A stretch of DNA of 64,000 nt from Acinetobacter wuhouensis (GCF_001696605.3 NZ_CP031716.1:744001-808000); one strand, 5' to 3'; shown: positions 18,482 to 28,155, numbered from the stretch's first letter. Program-made: numbers and translations. The notes: a model not told the origin generated them from the sequence alone.

Positions 18482-18745
18482 TTAAGCATCATTTAGCGCG
18501 TATTCAATAACTTTTAAACATTGATCTTGAAGACATACATTTTGAGTTTCATAGTCTTCAAAAAGTTCTTTAATGATAAAAATCTCTAAAAAATATTCAT
18601 ATTTTATGTTGTCACACATGATTGGCTGTGTATCTTCTTTTGTTGTTAATATGGCGTCTGATTCTAAAGCCCAAGGTTGTTCGACATAGAGTATGTCTTC
18701 ATCAGAATACTCATGGATATTGAGTAAAACTGTAAATAGATTCAT
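18482..18745 (-). CDS. Small acidic protein, function unknown
   Basis: An 87-residue, strongly acidic protein (MNLFTVLLNIHEYSDEDILYVEQPW...). It has three cysteines and no signal peptide or membrane segment. I do not recognise the family. The DEDILYVEQPWALESDAIL stretch resembles small immunity-like or uncharacterised cytoplasmic proteins, but this is weak. The start is a plain ATG. There is no partner toxin next to it, so an immunity role is not supported. Confidence 0.5.
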   Translation of the reverse strand: MNLFTVLLNIHEYSDEDILYVEQPWALESDAILTTKEDTQPIMCDNIKYEYFLEIFIIKELFEDYETQNVCLQDQCLKVIEYALNDA

Positions 18746-18834
18746 TTCAATACCATTAGATACTCAAAACACGACCAAGTGGTTTAAAGTGTACTTTGTC
18801 GTGTATGTTTTATTATAGATAGTGTGCGAAGTGC

Positions 18835-19452
18835 TTACTCAAAAGCGCTGACATCACCGACACCACGTCGAATAATTTCTGGATTAGCACCCGATAAATC
18901 AACAATACTTGTCGTTGTAAGCGTACCTAAACCACTATCAATGAACACATCAATACGCTTTTCTAAAAGTTGTTCAATATCATAAGGGTCATCCATTGGT
19001 GCGTCTTGCCCTGGAAGAATTAAGGTACTGGTCAATAACGGTTCGCCTAACTCTTTAAGCAACATTTGACAGACTGGATTACTAGGAACACGTAAACCAA
19101 TGGTTTTTTTCTTCGGATGCATTAAGCGACGAGGTACTTCACTGGTCGCTGGTAAGATATAAGTCGTGACAGCAGGTGTATTGGCTTTCAGTAGACGATA
19201 CATAGCATTGTCGACTTTGGCATACGTGGCAATATCAGATAAATCTGCACAAATAATCGCATATTGATGCTTTGCACCGAGGTCACGGATTTGTGCGATA
19301 CGTTCCATCGCGCTTTTATTTCCAATCTGACAGCCAATCGCATAAGCTGCATCAGTTGGATAAACCACGACATCACCCGCGCGGATTCTTTCTACCGCTT
19401 GGCTGATTAAACGGGGTTGAGGATTGTCAGGATGTACTCTTAAATGCAACAT
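18835..19452 (-). CDS. yciO: YciO/Sua5/YrdC-family protein (YciO)
   Basis: A 205-residue protein that aligns end to end with E. coli YciO (206), starting with the shared LRVHPDNPQPRLISQAVE. The YrdC-fold nucleotide-binding site is visible as VVYPTDAAYAIGC, KKKTIGLRVPSNP and STLILPG. The related enzyme TsaC makes threonylcarbamoyl-AMP for tRNA t6A. YciO homologues have weak or different activity, so the exact reaction is uncertain. It is monocistronic here, upstream of a small acidic-protein gene on the same strand. Confidence 0.88.
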   Translation of the reverse strand: MLHLRVHPDNPQPRLISQAVERIRAGDVVVYPTDAAYAIGCQIGNKSAMERIAQIRDLGAKHQYAIICADLSDIATYAKVDNAMYRLLKANTPAVTTYILPATSEVPRRLMHPKKKTIGLRVPSNPVCQMLLKELGEPLLTSTLILPGQDAPMDDPYDIEQLLEKRIDVFIDSGLGTLTTTSIVDLSGANPEIIRRGVGDVSAFE

Positions 19453-19538
19453 AATGATTTCCCCCTTGATTTATTATGTATTCAATTATCACTTGAGTAT
19501 AAGGTGTGTTGCAATCATTGTTTTGACTGTTTCATTCT

Positions 19539-20201
19539 TTAGTCTAATGCATCACGCTGAAATTCATCACTTTGTAATGTTTTGCCACCTCGTGTTACTG
19601 CGCAAATACAATCAATAAAATGTTTTGCATCGCGTGGAAGTTTAGCCTCACCACTTAAATACTTTTGTAGTTGTAGATAAACATTGTCTTTGAATGTTGA
19701 ACCATCACCACCGTCACCAGTTAAATTATCCAGTGATACACGAAATTTACGTCCAAAGGCTTTGGAAAATAACCATTCAATCGCTTGAGGCTTAATTTCA
19801 ACTTGTTCAAATAAAGCTTGTTGTTCCGCTGTACGACCATCTGGCGCATACCAATAACCTAGATCTGGTAGTAGGCGACGCTTATCTCCTGCAATGGTCC
19901 AATGGCTGATTTCATGTAACGCACTATTAAAAAAACCATGAGCAAATTGGATGCGCGCAGGGGACTCAGTTGTCGCTGGGAAATATTCTGGTTCAAACTC
20001 ACCACGAACAAGCGTCACATTTAAGTGGGAAAACCAATCATTAAAGTGTAAGATAAGCCAATCGACCTGTTGAACTTCGGTCTGTAAATTTTCCCAAGCG
20101 AAGCGTTGCACTTGGGTGGTGTTTTGAGCAGAATTTGAAGCTAAATGTGTGTTGAACTGTAATGAAGTGGTGACTTCAGGTTGCGGCTGCAACTGATGCA
20201 T
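19539..20201 (-). CDS. epmC: Elongation factor P hydroxylase EpmC (YfcM)
   Basis: EpmC hydroxylates the lysylated lysine of EF-P, the last step in that modification. The protein has the family's core: FAHGFFNSALHEISHWTIAGDKRR (metal-binding HExxH-like His cluster), DLGYWYAPDGRTAEQQALFEQVEIKPQAIEWLF, and a VSLDNLTGD motif. It aligns well with E. coli YfcM but has an N-terminal extension. I take the ATG at 20201 (MHQLQPQPEVTTS) since the region above it looks non-coding. It is divergent from yceD. EpmA and EpmB are not in this window. Confidence 0.88.
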   Translation of the reverse strand: MHQLQPQPEVTTSLQFNTHLASNSAQNTTQVQRFAWENLQTEVQQVDWLILHFNDWFSHLNVTLVRGEFEPEYFPATTESPARIQFAHGFFNSALHEISHWTIAGDKRRLLPDLGYWYAPDGRTAEQQALFEQVEIKPQAIEWLFSKAFGRKFRVSLDNLTGDGGDGSTFKDNVYLQLQKYLSGEAKLPRDAKHFIDCICAVTRGGKTLQSDEFQRDALD

Positions 20202-20256
20202 GACTTGTATTACCCAAAAGATCTGTCTAAATAAGTACAAAATTGTATCTTAATCT

Positions 20257-20285
20257 TTGACAGAGTACCTATGAATTTGTAGAAT
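20257..20285 (+). promoter_or_regulatory. Strong sigma-70 promoter for yceD-rpmF
   Basis: TTGACA at 20257-20262 and TAGAAT at 20280-20285 with an ideal 17-bp spacer. The start codon of yceD is only 13 bases after the -10, so the transcript would have a 5' leader of roughly 7 bases. Confidence 0.8.
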
Positions 20286-20298
20286 TGCCGCCTTAATT

Positions 20299-20862
20299 AT
20301 GTCAGCAAATACCTTTCCGGCACAGATTGAGCCGTTTAAATGGGCTGAACAAGGTTTTACATGGTCAGGTACACTGCCATTGTCTCGCTTTGTTCGTATT
20401 TCCCGTGAAGCTGTTGGATCAATTGATGATCAATTGATCACTATAGACTGTAAGCTATCAATGGATGCGTATCATCGTATCGTTTGGTTAGATGGTCATG
20501 TAGAGACAAAAGCACCTATGGAGTGTCAGCGTTGTCTGGATTCTGTAGAAATTCCTTTAGTTTCTGACTTCCATTTGGCTTTAATTGACGATGAGTCACT
20601 GATAGAGCGCTTGGATGAGGATGCTGATTTCATCGTACTAGGTGAAAGTGAAGCGACAACAAAGGGTGATTATGCAACTAATACCCCTGCAACTGTTGAT
20701 TTACTTGCACTTTTAGAAGATGAATTATTATTGTTGATGCCTTTATCTCCCAAGCATGACGTTTGTGAGCATAAGCATCAACCAGCCGTTCAGGACATTG
20801 TCGAAGAAAAACGGGATAATCCGTTTGAAGTTTTGGCAAGTTTGAAGGGTAAACTTAACTAA
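20299..20862 (+). CDS. yceD: YceD (DUF177), 23S rRNA accumulation protein
   Basis: A 187-residue DUF177 protein with the CQRCL motif (MECQRCLDSVEIPL near residue 75), a single surviving Cys pair typical of the family. The region around DLLALLEDELLLLMPLSPKH and the C-terminal NPFEVLASLKGKL are also typical. YceD affects 23S rRNA levels in E. coli and chloroplasts. Its gene precedes rpmF, as in most proteobacteria. It begins with ATG at 20299, and no Shine-Dalgarno is visible in the very short leader. Confidence 0.9.
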   Translation: MSANTFPAQIEPFKWAEQGFTWSGTLPLSRFVRISREAVGSIDDQLITIDCKLSMDAYHRIVWLDGHVETKAPMECQRCLDSVEIPLVSDFHLALIDDESLIERLDEDADFIVLGESEATTKGDYATNTPATVDLLALLEDELLLLMPLSPKHDVCEHKHQPAVQDIVEEKRDNPFEVLASLKGKLN

Positions 20863-20935
20863 ATTTTGTGTTATAATCTTAGTTAAGACAACCGAATTTG
20901 TTCTGATCCATTTTTTCGATTTGTAAGGAGCCATC

Positions 20936-21121
20936 ATGGCCGTTCAGCAAAACCGTAAAAGTCGCTCTCGCCGTGACATGCGCCGTTCACATGACGCTTT
21001 AACCGAGAATGCATTAACTGTAGACCAAACTACGGGTGAAACTCACCGTCGTCACCACGTGACTAAAGATGGTTTCTACCGTGGTCGTCAATTATTCGCT
21101 AAAGCAGCTGATGCTGAATAA
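20936..21121 (+). CDS. rpmF: 50S ribosomal protein L32
   Basis: A 61-residue basic protein of the large ribosomal subunit, with the usual L32 opening [22 protein letters not shown] and a His/Arg-rich middle ([19 protein letters not shown]). It lacks the four zinc-binding cysteines present in some L32 variants, so it is the zinc-free form. It lies 73 bp after yceD with AAGGAG as ribosome site. A strong terminator follows. Confidence 0.97.
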   Translation: MAVQQNRKSRSRRDMRRSHDALTENALTVDQTTGETHRRHHVTKDGFYRGRQLFAKAADAE

Positions 21122-21157
21122 TTGGTGATGCATTAGGCGAAAGCTTAGTGAAAAATT

Positions 21158-21180
21158 GGGAGCGAAAGCTCCCTTTTTTT
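21158..21180 (+). terminator. Rho-independent terminator after rpmF
   Basis: GGGAGC/GCTCCC stem with a GAAA-type loop, then seven T residues. It separates yceD-rpmF from the fab genes. Confidence 0.93.
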
Positions 21181-21295
21181 GTTTTGAGATTTTACAAAAG
21201 CATTTTTTTTGTTGTATTTCGCAATTAAATTAAATTTTTTTTTCTGTAAAATTGCCGCATCGGAAACGATCAAGATTACATAAAGGACTTTTTAT

Positions 21296-22282
21296 ATGTC
21301 TGCCAAACGACTCGAACAAGCAGCTCAAGCAACAAAAACTGCATTTTTGTTTCCAGGTCAAGGTTCACAGAAAGTAGGAATGCTCGCTGAACTTGCTGAA
21401 CAGTTCAGTGGTGTAAAAGAAACTTTTGCAGAAGCTTCTGATGCGATTGGTTTTGATTTGTGGAACATTGCACAAAGCGGTGAGGGTTTAGACCAAACTG
21501 AAAATACTCAGCCAGTTTTATTGACTGCAAGTATAGCCTTATGGCGCGTATGGTTGGATTTGGGTGGTGTTGCACCAAAATACCTTGCAGGTCATTCATT
21601 GGGTGAATACAGCGCTTTAGTGGCTGCAAACTCAATGACTTTGGCAGATGCTGTGAAATTAGTGAATTTGCGTGGCAAATTGATGCAATCAGCAGTACCT
21701 CAAGGTCAGGGTGCAATGGCTGCGATCCTTGGTTTAGACGATGCAAAAGTATTAGAACTTTGCGAACAAGCCAATGTTCAAGGTCGTGGTTCTGTTGAGG
21801 CTGCAAACTACAATGCTCAAGGGCAAGTGGTTATTGCAGGTGACAAAACTTTAGTTGAAGCGGTGATGGCGACTGCGAAAGAGAATAGTGGTAAAGCGAT
21901 TGCCTTACCAGTATCTGTCCCATCGCATTGTTCTTTGATGAAGCCTGCGGCTGAACAGTTTGCAGAAGCTTTGGAACAAACTGCCATTGAGCTACCAAGT
22001 ATTCCTGTAATACAAAATGTCAACGCAGGAATCGCGACAGATGTTGCGCAATTACGTCAAGCATTGACTGCACAACTCTATCAATCTGTACAATGGACTC
22101 AAACAATGCAATTCCTTCAAGACCAAGGAATTCAATATGTTGCTGAATGTGGTCCAGGTAATGTATTGGCAAATCTTGCTAAACGCTTACCAAAAATCGA
22201 AAAAGCATTTCCACTGGATACGCAAAGTCGTATGGAAGATGCACTTAATGCCATTTTAGTGGCTGAAGGGAAAATTGCATGA
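21296..22282 (+). CDS. fabD: Malonyl-CoA:ACP transacylase FabD
   Basis: A 328-residue cytoplasmic enzyme that moves malonyl from CoA to acyl carrier protein for fatty-acid synthesis. The motif FLFPGQGSQ is at the start, the catalytic serine is in GHSLGEYSAL (near residue 101), and the catalytic histidine is in SVPSHCSLM (near residue 210). FabD proteins are usually about 310 residues. The extra length is an N-terminal leader (MSAKRLEQAAQATKT). Its stop overlaps fabG by four bases. Confidence 0.96.
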   Translation: MSAKRLEQAAQATKTAFLFPGQGSQKVGMLAELAEQFSGVKETFAEASDAIGFDLWNIAQSGEGLDQTENTQPVLLTASIALWRVWLDLGGVAPKYLAGHSLGEYSALVAANSMTLADAVKLVNLRGKLMQSAVPQGQGAMAAILGLDDAKVLELCEQANVQGRGSVEAANYNAQGQVVIAGDKTLVEAVMATAKENSGKAIALPVSVPSHCSLMKPAAEQFAEALEQTAIELPSIPVIQNVNAGIATDVAQLRQALTAQLYQSVQWTQTMQFLQDQGIQYVAECGPGNVLANLAKRLPKIEKAFPLDTQSRMEDALNAILVAEGKIA

Positions 22283-23025
22283 CTATAATCGAGAAACAGG
22301 AACGTAAAGTTGCATTAGTCACTGGTGCAAGTCGAGGGATTGGAGCTGCTATTGCTCAGCAACTCATTCAAGACGGTTTTTTTGTAGTAGGTACAGCAAC
22401 TTCAGAAGCTGGAGCAGAAAAACTTTCGACTGCATTTGCTGAAAATGGTGCAGGTGCTGTATTAGATGTACGTGATGGTGCTGCAATTGATGCCTTGGTA
22501 TCTGATATTGAACAAAAATATGGTTCAGTGTTGGTATTGGTGAACAATGCAGGCATTACCAAAGACAACTTATTGTTGCGTATGTCGGAAGATGATTGGG
22601 ATGATATTCTCAATATTCACCTTAAAGCAGTGTTCCGTTTATCTAAGCGTGTATTGAAAGGTATGACCAAAGCGCGTTTTGGTCGCATTATCAATATCAG
22701 CTCTGTGGTGGCTCACTTTGCTAACCCAGGTCAAGCGAACTATTCTGCTGCTAAAGCAGGGATCGAAGCATTCAGTCGTAGCCTTGCAAAAGAAATGGGC
22801 AGTCGTCAGATTACTGTAAACAGCATCGCGCCTGGTTTTATTGCGACAGAAATGACTGAGCAGTTAAGCGAAGATATTCGTAAAAAAATGAGCGATCAAG
22901 TTGCGTTAAATCGTTTTGGTGAACCGCAAGATATTGCAAATGCAGTAAGTTTCTTGGCTTCTGACAAAGCTAGTTACATTACAGGCACAGTATTACACGT
23001 AAATGGTGGTTTATACATGGCGTAA
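22279..23025 (+). CDS. fabG: 3-oxoacyl-[ACP] reductase FabG
   Basis: A 248-residue short-chain dehydrogenase that reduces 3-ketoacyl-ACP with NADPH. Motifs: TGASRGIGAAIAQ (NADPH binding), NNAGITKDNLLLRM, and the Ser-Tyr-Lys catalytic set in INISSVVAHFANPGQANYSAAKAG. The PGFIATEMTE loop and the C-terminal GTVLHVNGGLYM are standard. It is translationally coupled to fabD by an ATGA overlap. Confidence 0.96.
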   Translation: MTIIEKQERKVALVTGASRGIGAAIAQQLIQDGFFVVGTATSEAGAEKLSTAFAENGAGAVLDVRDGAAIDALVSDIEQKYGSVLVLVNNAGITKDNLLLRMSEDDWDDILNIHLKAVFRLSKRVLKGMTKARFGRIINISSVVAHFANPGQANYSAAKAGIEAFSRSLAKEMGSRQITVNSIAPGFIATEMTEQLSEDIRKKMSDQVALNRFGEPQDIANAVSFLASDKASYITGTVLHVNGGLYMA

Positions 23026-23111
23026 TGCGATGTATAAACTTTGAAAAAACTTAATATTCAATTAAACTATCAGGCAATTAAACGCCGCCACAAGCAATGA
23101 GGAGAATTCCT

Positions 23112-23348
23112 GTGAGCGATATCGAACAACGCATTAAACAAGCTGTTGCAGAACAACTAGGTATTAAAGCTGAAGAAATCAAAAACGAAGCATCTTTCAT
23201 GGATGATTTGGGCGCTGACTCTTTAGATCTAGTAGAACTTGTTATGTCTTTCGAAAATGACTTCGACATCACGATTCCTGATGAAGATTCTAACGAAATC
23301 ACAACTGTTCAATCTGCTATTGACTACGTAACTAAGAAACTTGGTTAA
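23112..23348 (+). CDS. acpP: Acyl carrier protein
   Basis: A 78-residue acidic carrier protein with the phosphopantetheine-attachment motif [10 protein letters not shown] (Ser37). The start is GTG at 23112, preceded by GAGGAGAA. An in-frame ATG 5 codons upstream overlaps that ribosome site and would give an atypical MRRIPV leader, so it is rejected. It follows fabG by 86 bp. A GTG start on one of the cell's most abundant proteins is slightly unusual. Confidence 0.95.
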   Translation: MSDIEQRIKQAVAEQLGIKAEEIKNEASFMDDLGADSLDLVELVMSFENDFDITIPDEDSNEITTVQSAIDYVTKKLG

Positions 23349-23384
23349 TACGTTGATGGTGTAGCACTTCGGTGTTACATGAAA

Positions 23385-23409
23385 AGACCACCGTTTCGGT
23401 GGTTTTTTT
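23385..23409 (+). terminator. Rho-independent terminator after acpP
   Basis: ACCACCG/CGGTGGT stem, TTT loop and a run of seven T residues. It ends the fabD-fabG-acpP unit without fabF. Confidence 0.92.
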
Positions 23410-23656
23410 ATGTCTGAAATCATATTCAAATCAGAAAAAAGTTTAAAATCAAAAACATTGGTTACATATCGTTACCTTTCTGTCACCAATGACTACGCAT
23501 TTCAGTATATTTTTTAGCTATAAAAATAGAGTTCTAAATTTTTATAAGGTTGCAGTGAAATATTCGGCGTTCAATTAAAAACGGTCGATGAAATATTCAT
23601 AATTCAATGCAACATTCACAGTACAACAAGTTTTAATAAATAGACGGAGAATATAA
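23410..23656. other. Intergenic region upstream of kbp
   Basis: With the terminator, a gene-free gap of about 300 bp. The AT-rich part presumably holds the kbp promoter. The motif ATATTC(G/A) ... AATTCAATG recurs around 23561-23620. No gene or structured RNA is seen. Confidence 0.4.
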
Positions 23657-24130
23657 ATGGGTCTTTTTGATTTTGTTAAAGGCATTGGTAAAAAGAATAC
23701 AGCACCAGCAGAGCCACAAGCTGCACCTGCGACACCAGCTGAACCATCTGCACAAGAGATTGCTAATAAATTATTAGGACATATTAAGTCTTTAGGTCTT
23801 CCTGTGACAGGGTTGTCTGTGAGTTATAACGGCGCAACAGATTTGGCGACAGTTTCTGGTCAAGTACAGACACAGGCGGATAAAGAGAAAATTATTCTTG
23901 CTGTAGGTAATATTGATCATGTTGCACAAGTGGATGATCAACTGACAGTGGCTACACCAGAACCTGAAAGTAAGTTCTATACTGTGAAATCAGGCGATAA
24001 CTTATCTAAAATTTCAAAAGAGTTTTATGGTGATGCGAACCAGTACAACAAAATTTTTGAAGCAAACCGTCCATTGTTAAAAAATGCGGATGATATTTTC
24101 CCAGGACAAGTATTACGTATTCCTGCGTAA
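23657..24130 (+). CDS. kbp: BON-LysM protein, potassium-binding protein Kbp (YgaU)
   Basis: A 157-residue protein matching E. coli Kbp/YgaU (149 residues): start MGLFDFVKGIGKK, a BON domain over about residues 35-100, and a C-terminal LysM domain (FYTVKSGDNLSKISKEFYGDANQYNKIFEANRPLL ... PGQVLRIP). Kbp binds K+ in the cytoplasm. The Ala/Pro-rich linker near residues 15-35 is longer than in E. coli. There is no signal peptide. It is monocistronic with its own terminator. Confidence 0.92.
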   Translation: MGLFDFVKGIGKKNTAPAEPQAAPATPAEPSAQEIANKLLGHIKSLGLPVTGLSVSYNGATDLATVSGQVQTQADKEKIILAVGNIDHVAQVDDQLTVATPEPESKFYTVKSGDNLSKISKEFYGDANQYNKIFEANRPLLKNADDIFPGQVLRIPA

Positions 24131-24142
24131 TGGATTGTTGAA

Positions 24143-24173
24143 TAAAAAAGACTCCTTGATGGGGTCTTTTTTT
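24143..24173 (+). terminator. Rho-independent terminator after kbp
   Basis: AAAAGACTCC ... GGGGTCTTTT stem followed by T residues. Confidence 0.85.
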
Positions 24174-24244
24174 ATGGCTATACATTTAGATTTTCTATGA
24201 AGTTTGGTGGGATAGCACTTGGTACATTTTTTTGAGCATAAAAT

Positions 24245-24273
24245 AATAAAAAGACCACAACAAAGTTGTGATC
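24245..24273 (-). terminator. Rho-independent terminator after the peroxiredoxin gene
   Basis: On the reverse strand, the stem ATCACAAC/GTTGTGGT with a 3-base loop, then CTTTTTATT. Confidence 0.8.
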
Positions 24274-24303
24274 TAGTGAATGTTGCTTGATACTTAAAAT
24301 GTT

Positions 24304-24942
24304 TTATTTATTCGGCTGTGGCGTTAAACGTAAATAAGGTTTAACCACCGTATAGCCTTTTGGGAAGCGTTCTTTGAGTTCAGTCTCATCTTTGATGGAT
24401 GGTACGATCACAACATCTTCACCTTGCTGCCAATTTGCAGGCGTTGCAACTTTATAGTTATCAGTAAGTTGCAAAGAATCGATTACACGTAAAATTTCAT
24501 GGAAATTACGACCAGTAGATGCTGGATAGGTAATGATTAAGCGGACTTTTTTATTTGGATCAATGATCACCAATGAACGTACTGTGAGTGTTTCACTGGC
24601 ATTTGGATGAATAAAATCATATAAGGTAGAAACTTTACGATCTTTGTCAGCCAAAATTGGAAAGTTGACAGTCGTTTCTTGCGTTTCATTGATGTCATTG
24701 ATCCAACCTTTGTGCGACTCAACATCATCGACTGAAAGCGCAATCGCTTTTACCCCACGTTGTTCAAATTCATCTTTGAGTTTGGCGGTATAACCCAGTT
24801 CTGTTGTACATACTGGCGTATAGTCAGCAGGGTGTGAAAATAAAATACCCCAATGATCTCCTAAATAGTCATAGAATTTAATTGTGCCTTGGCTTGAGTC
24901 TTGTTCAAAGTCGGGTGCAATATCACCTAATCGTAAAGTCAT
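24304..24942 (-). CDS. 1-Cys peroxiredoxin (Prx6 type)
   Basis: A 212-residue thiol peroxidase. The peroxidatic Cys45 lies in HPADYTPVCTTE. There is no second cysteine anywhere in the chain, so it is a 1-Cys enzyme that needs an external thiol. The long C-terminal arm (HEILRVIDSLQLTDNYKVATPANWQQGEDVVIVPS) is typical of Prx6. The ATG at 24942 has GAGG seven bases upstream. Six extra codons above it are rejected for that reason. It detoxifies H2O2 and organic hydroperoxides. Confidence 0.92.
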   Translation of the reverse strand: MTLRLGDIAPDFEQDSSQGTIKFYDYLGDHWGILFSHPADYTPVCTTELGYTAKLKDEFEQRGVKAIALSVDDVESHKGWINDINETQETTVNFPILADKDRKVSTLYDFIHPNASETLTVRSLVIIDPNKKVRLIITYPASTGRNFHEILRVIDSLQLTDNYKVATPANWQQGEDVVIVPSIKDETELKERFPKGYTVVKPYLRLTPQPNK

Positions 24943-25284
24943 TTTAAACCTCATATTCATTTAGAAATTGAAAAAATTGTTCGTTATTTAGCTCGTCCTA
25001 AATACTATTGCGTAGTTTTTTTATAATTAAAAATAGTGTTTTTTTATTTCTTTATGAAAAAAATAGCTATAAAAAAGTGCAGATGAAAAAAAATATAGAA
25101 TTGAACGCGACCTCGCTGTAAATATCGGTTAAATTTGCTACATTAATGCGCCTTAGCTGATACGTGCTAGAACGGGTCGTCAGATTTTTTTGATAGGATT
25201 TGTGCAAAACCCTTGTACTTCAAATTTCTACCACCATAATATCGTCTGAGAAAAATTTATTTCACAAAGATTTAGAGAGTTTAT
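24943..25284. other. Divergent promoter region between the peroxiredoxin gene and secA
   Basis: 342 bp, AT-rich, with long T and A runs. Both flanking genes read outward, so it must hold their promoters. I could not pick out a convincing -35/-10 pair, and there is no clear secM-type ORF ahead of secA. Confidence 0.5.
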
Positions 25285-27996
25285 ATGTTGGCAAGTCTGA
25301 TCGGGGGAATCTTCGGTACTAAAAACGAGCGCGAACTAAAACGTATGCGTAAAATTGTCGAAAAGATCAATGCGCTCGAGCCGACGATATCTGCACTCAG
25401 CGATGCAGACTTATCTGCAAAAACTGAAGAATTCAAAGAAAGATATAAGAAAGGCGAAAGTCTAGATAAATTAATGCCAGAAGCGTTTGCGGTGTGTCGT
25501 GAAGCTGCAAAACGTGTCATGGGAATGCGTCATTATGATGTACAGCTCATTGGTGGTATTACCTTGCACGAAGGTAAAATTGCAGAGATGCGTACAGGTG
25601 AAGGTAAAACCCTGATGGGTACTTTGGCTGTATATCTCAATGCAATCAGTGAACAAGGTGTTCATGTAATTACCGTCAATGATTATTTGGCACAGCGTGA
25701 TGCTGAGTTAAACCGTCCTTTATATGAGTTTTTAGGTTTATCTGTCGGTGTGATTTATTCTATGCAATCACCGATTGAAAAAGCAGAAGCTTATCAATCA
25801 GATATTACATACGGAACCAACAACGAATTCGGTTTTGACTATCTACGTGACAACATGGTTTTCTCTATGGCAGAGAAAAAACAACGTGGTTTAGTTTATG
25901 CGATTATCGATGAGGTCGATTCGATTTTAATCGATGAAGCACGTACTCCATTGATCATTTCTGGTCAAAGTGATGATTCATCACAACTCTATGTGGCAAT
26001 CAATAGCATTCCTCCGAAGCTACATGCTCAAAAAGAAGAAAAAGTCCCTGATGGCGGACATTTCTGGATTGATGAAAAGCAACGTCAAGTTGAAATGACT
26101 GAAGCGGGTTATGAAGCTGTAGAGCAAGAATTGATTCAAATGGGCTTGTTGGCTGAAGGCGAAAGTTTATATTCACCATCAAATTTAAACCTTGTACATC
26201 ACGTTTCAGCGGCAATTCGTGCGCATTATTTATATCAACGTAATGTTCACTATATCGTGCATGATGGTGAAGTGATCATTGTCGATGAAAATACAGGTCG
26301 TACCATGCCTGGTCGTCGTTGGTCTGAAGGTTTGCACCAAGCGACTGAAGCAAAAGAAGGTTTAGAAGTTCAACCTGAAAACCAAACTTTAGCGACGACA
26401 ACATTCCAAAACTATTTCCGTTTGTATAAAAAGCTTTCAGGTATGACAGGTACTGCTGATACTGAAGCGGCGGAAATGAAAGAAATTTATGGTTTGGATG
26501 TGGTACTGATTCCAACGCATCGCCCAATGATTCGTGTTGATCAAAACGATTTAATTTATTTAAACCGCAATGGTAAATACAACGCGATCATTGAAGAAAT
26601 TCAAAAAATTCATGAAGCAGGTGTTGCACCAATTTTGATTGGTACGGCAACAATTGAAGCGTCTGAAATTCTTTCTGATAAATTGAAAGAAGCAGGCATT
26701 GCTCATGAGGTTTTGAACGCGAAACAACACGAACGTGAAGCCGATATTATTGCTCAAGCTGGTGCGCCACGTGCCGTAACCATTGCAACCAACATGGCCG
26801 GTCGTGGTACAGATATTCTGCTTGGTGGTAACTGGAAAGCGTTATTGGCGAAGATTGAAAACCACACAGCCGAAGACGAAGCTCGTCTTAAAGCTGAATG
26901 GGAACAAAATAATGAAATGGTGTTAAGTTCAGGTGGTTTACATATCATTGGTTCTGAGCGTCATGAATCACGCCGTATCGACAACCAGTTACGTGGTCGT
27001 TCTGGTCGTCAAGGTGACCCAGGTGTTTCACGTTTCTTCTTATCACTTGAAGATGACCTGATGCGTATTTTCGCAGGTGATCGCGTGGTTGGTATGATGC
27101 GCGCAATGGGCTTGCAAGAAAACGAAGCCATTGAACATAAAATGGTGTCACGTTCGATTGAAAATGCACAACGTAAAGTTGAAGCACGTAACTTCGATAT
27201 TCGTAAAAACTTATTGAAATACGATGATGTAAATAATGAACAACGTAAGATTATTTACTCACAACGTGATGAAATTTTAGAAGAAAGTTCACTTCAAGAT
27301 TATATTGAAGAAATGCACCGCGAAGTGGCAAAAGGCTTAATTGAAAACTATATTCCACCAGAGTCGATTCATGATCAATGGGATATTAATGGGCTTGAAA
27401 ATGCATTGCGTGAAGACTTCGGTATAGATTTACCCGTTAACCAATGGTTGGAAGAAGATCGTCGTTTAGATGAAGAAGCTTTGGTTGAACGTATTTCTGA
27501 TGAAATCGTAGCGCGTTATCGTGATCGTCGTACACAAATGGGCGATGAAACAGCAGTGACACTTGAACGTCATTTCATGTTGGGTTCATTGGATCGTCAT
27601 TGGAAAGATCATTTGGCGGCAATGGACTATTTACGTCAAGGGATTCATTTACGTGGTTATGCGCAGAAGAACCCTGAGCAAGAATACAAAAAAGAAGCAT
27701 TCAATTTATTCGTGAATATGTTGGGTGTGATCAAATCTGATGTCGTGACAGATATTTCACGTGTACATATTCCAACACCAGAAGAACTGGCTGAAATGGA
27801 AGCGCAACAGCAAGCTCAAGCAGAAGCAATGCGTTTGAACTTCGCACATGATGATATTGATGGTATCAGTGGTTCTGATGAAATTGTTGATGCAAAATTT
27901 GCAGAAACTGAAGCAGTACCAGTGCCAGAAAGTCGTAATGCACCATGTCCATGTGGCTCAGGTCTGAAATACAAACAGTGTCACGGCAAGATCTAA
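25285..27996 (+). CDS. secA: Preprotein translocase ATPase SecA
   Basis: A 903-residue motor that pushes proteins through SecYEG. Walker A is MRTGEGKTL near residue 102, and the DEAD-like motif is [19 protein letters not shown]. The preprotein cross-linking region, NBD2 ([17 protein letters not shown]) and the helical-wing/scaffold domains are present in order. The C-terminal zinc-binding [13 protein letters not shown] (Cys-x-Cys ... Cys-His) contacts SecB and the ribosome. The ATG at 25285 gives the usual [21 protein letters not shown] start. Confidence 0.98.
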   Translation: MLASLIGGIFGTKNERELKRMRKIVEKINALEPTISALSDADLSAKTEEFKERYKKGESLDKLMPEAFAVCREAAKRVMGMRHYDVQLIGGITLHEGKIAEMRTGEGKTLMGTLAVYLNAISEQGVHVITVNDYLAQRDAELNRPLYEFLGLSVGVIYSMQSPIEKAEAYQSDITYGTNNEFGFDYLRDNMVFSMAEKKQRGLVYAIIDEVDSILIDEARTPLIISGQSDDSSQLYVAINSIPPKLHAQKEEKVPDGGHFWIDEKQRQVEMTEAGYEAVEQELIQMGLLAEGESLYSPSNLNLVHHVSAAIRAHYLYQRNVHYIVHDGEVIIVDENTGRTMPGRRWSEGLHQATEAKEGLEVQPENQTLATTTFQNYFRLYKKLSGMTGTADTEAAEMKEIYGLDVVLIPTHRPMIRVDQNDLIYLNRNGKYNAIIEEIQKIHEAGVAPILIGTATIEASEILSDKLKEAGIAHEVLNAKQHEREADIIAQAGAPRAVTIATNMAGRGTDILLGGNWKALLAKIENHTAEDEARLKAEWEQNNEMVLSSGGLHIIGSERHESRRIDNQLRGRSGRQGDPGVSRFFLSLEDDLMRIFAGDRVVGMMRAMGLQENEAIEHKMVSRSIENAQRKVEARNFDIRKNLLKYDDVNNEQRKIIYSQRDEILEESSLQDYIEEMHREVAKGLIENYIPPESIHDQWDINGLENALREDFGIDLPVNQWLEEDRRLDEEALVERISDEIVARYRDRRTQMGDETAVTLERHFMLGSLDRHWKDHLAAMDYLRQGIHLRGYAQKNPEQEYKKEAFNLFVNMLGVIKSDVVTDISRVHIPTPEELAEMEAQQQAQAEAMRLNFAHDDIDGISGSDEIVDAKFAETEAVPVPESRNAPCPCGSGLKYKQCHGKI

Positions 27997-28033
27997 ATTT
28001 TTTGATATTTTCAAAGATATTTTAGAAAGTGGG

Positions 28034-28062
28034 AAAAGCAGGACAAATGTTCTGCTTTTTTT
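28034..28062 (+). terminator. Rho-independent terminator after secA
   Basis: AAAGCAG ... CTGCTTT stem and seven T residues. Confidence 0.85.
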
Positions 28063-28155
28063 ACAAGATATTACAGTAGGTTAATTTTCATTGCAGTAAA
28101 AGCAATTAAATGGTATTAACTTGCACAATTGATTTGATTCACTGGAATGACGACA

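Noticed and set aside
18482-18745. Small acidic protein as an immunity protein or antitoxin
   Set aside because: No toxin-like gene is adjacent and no family match can be defended.
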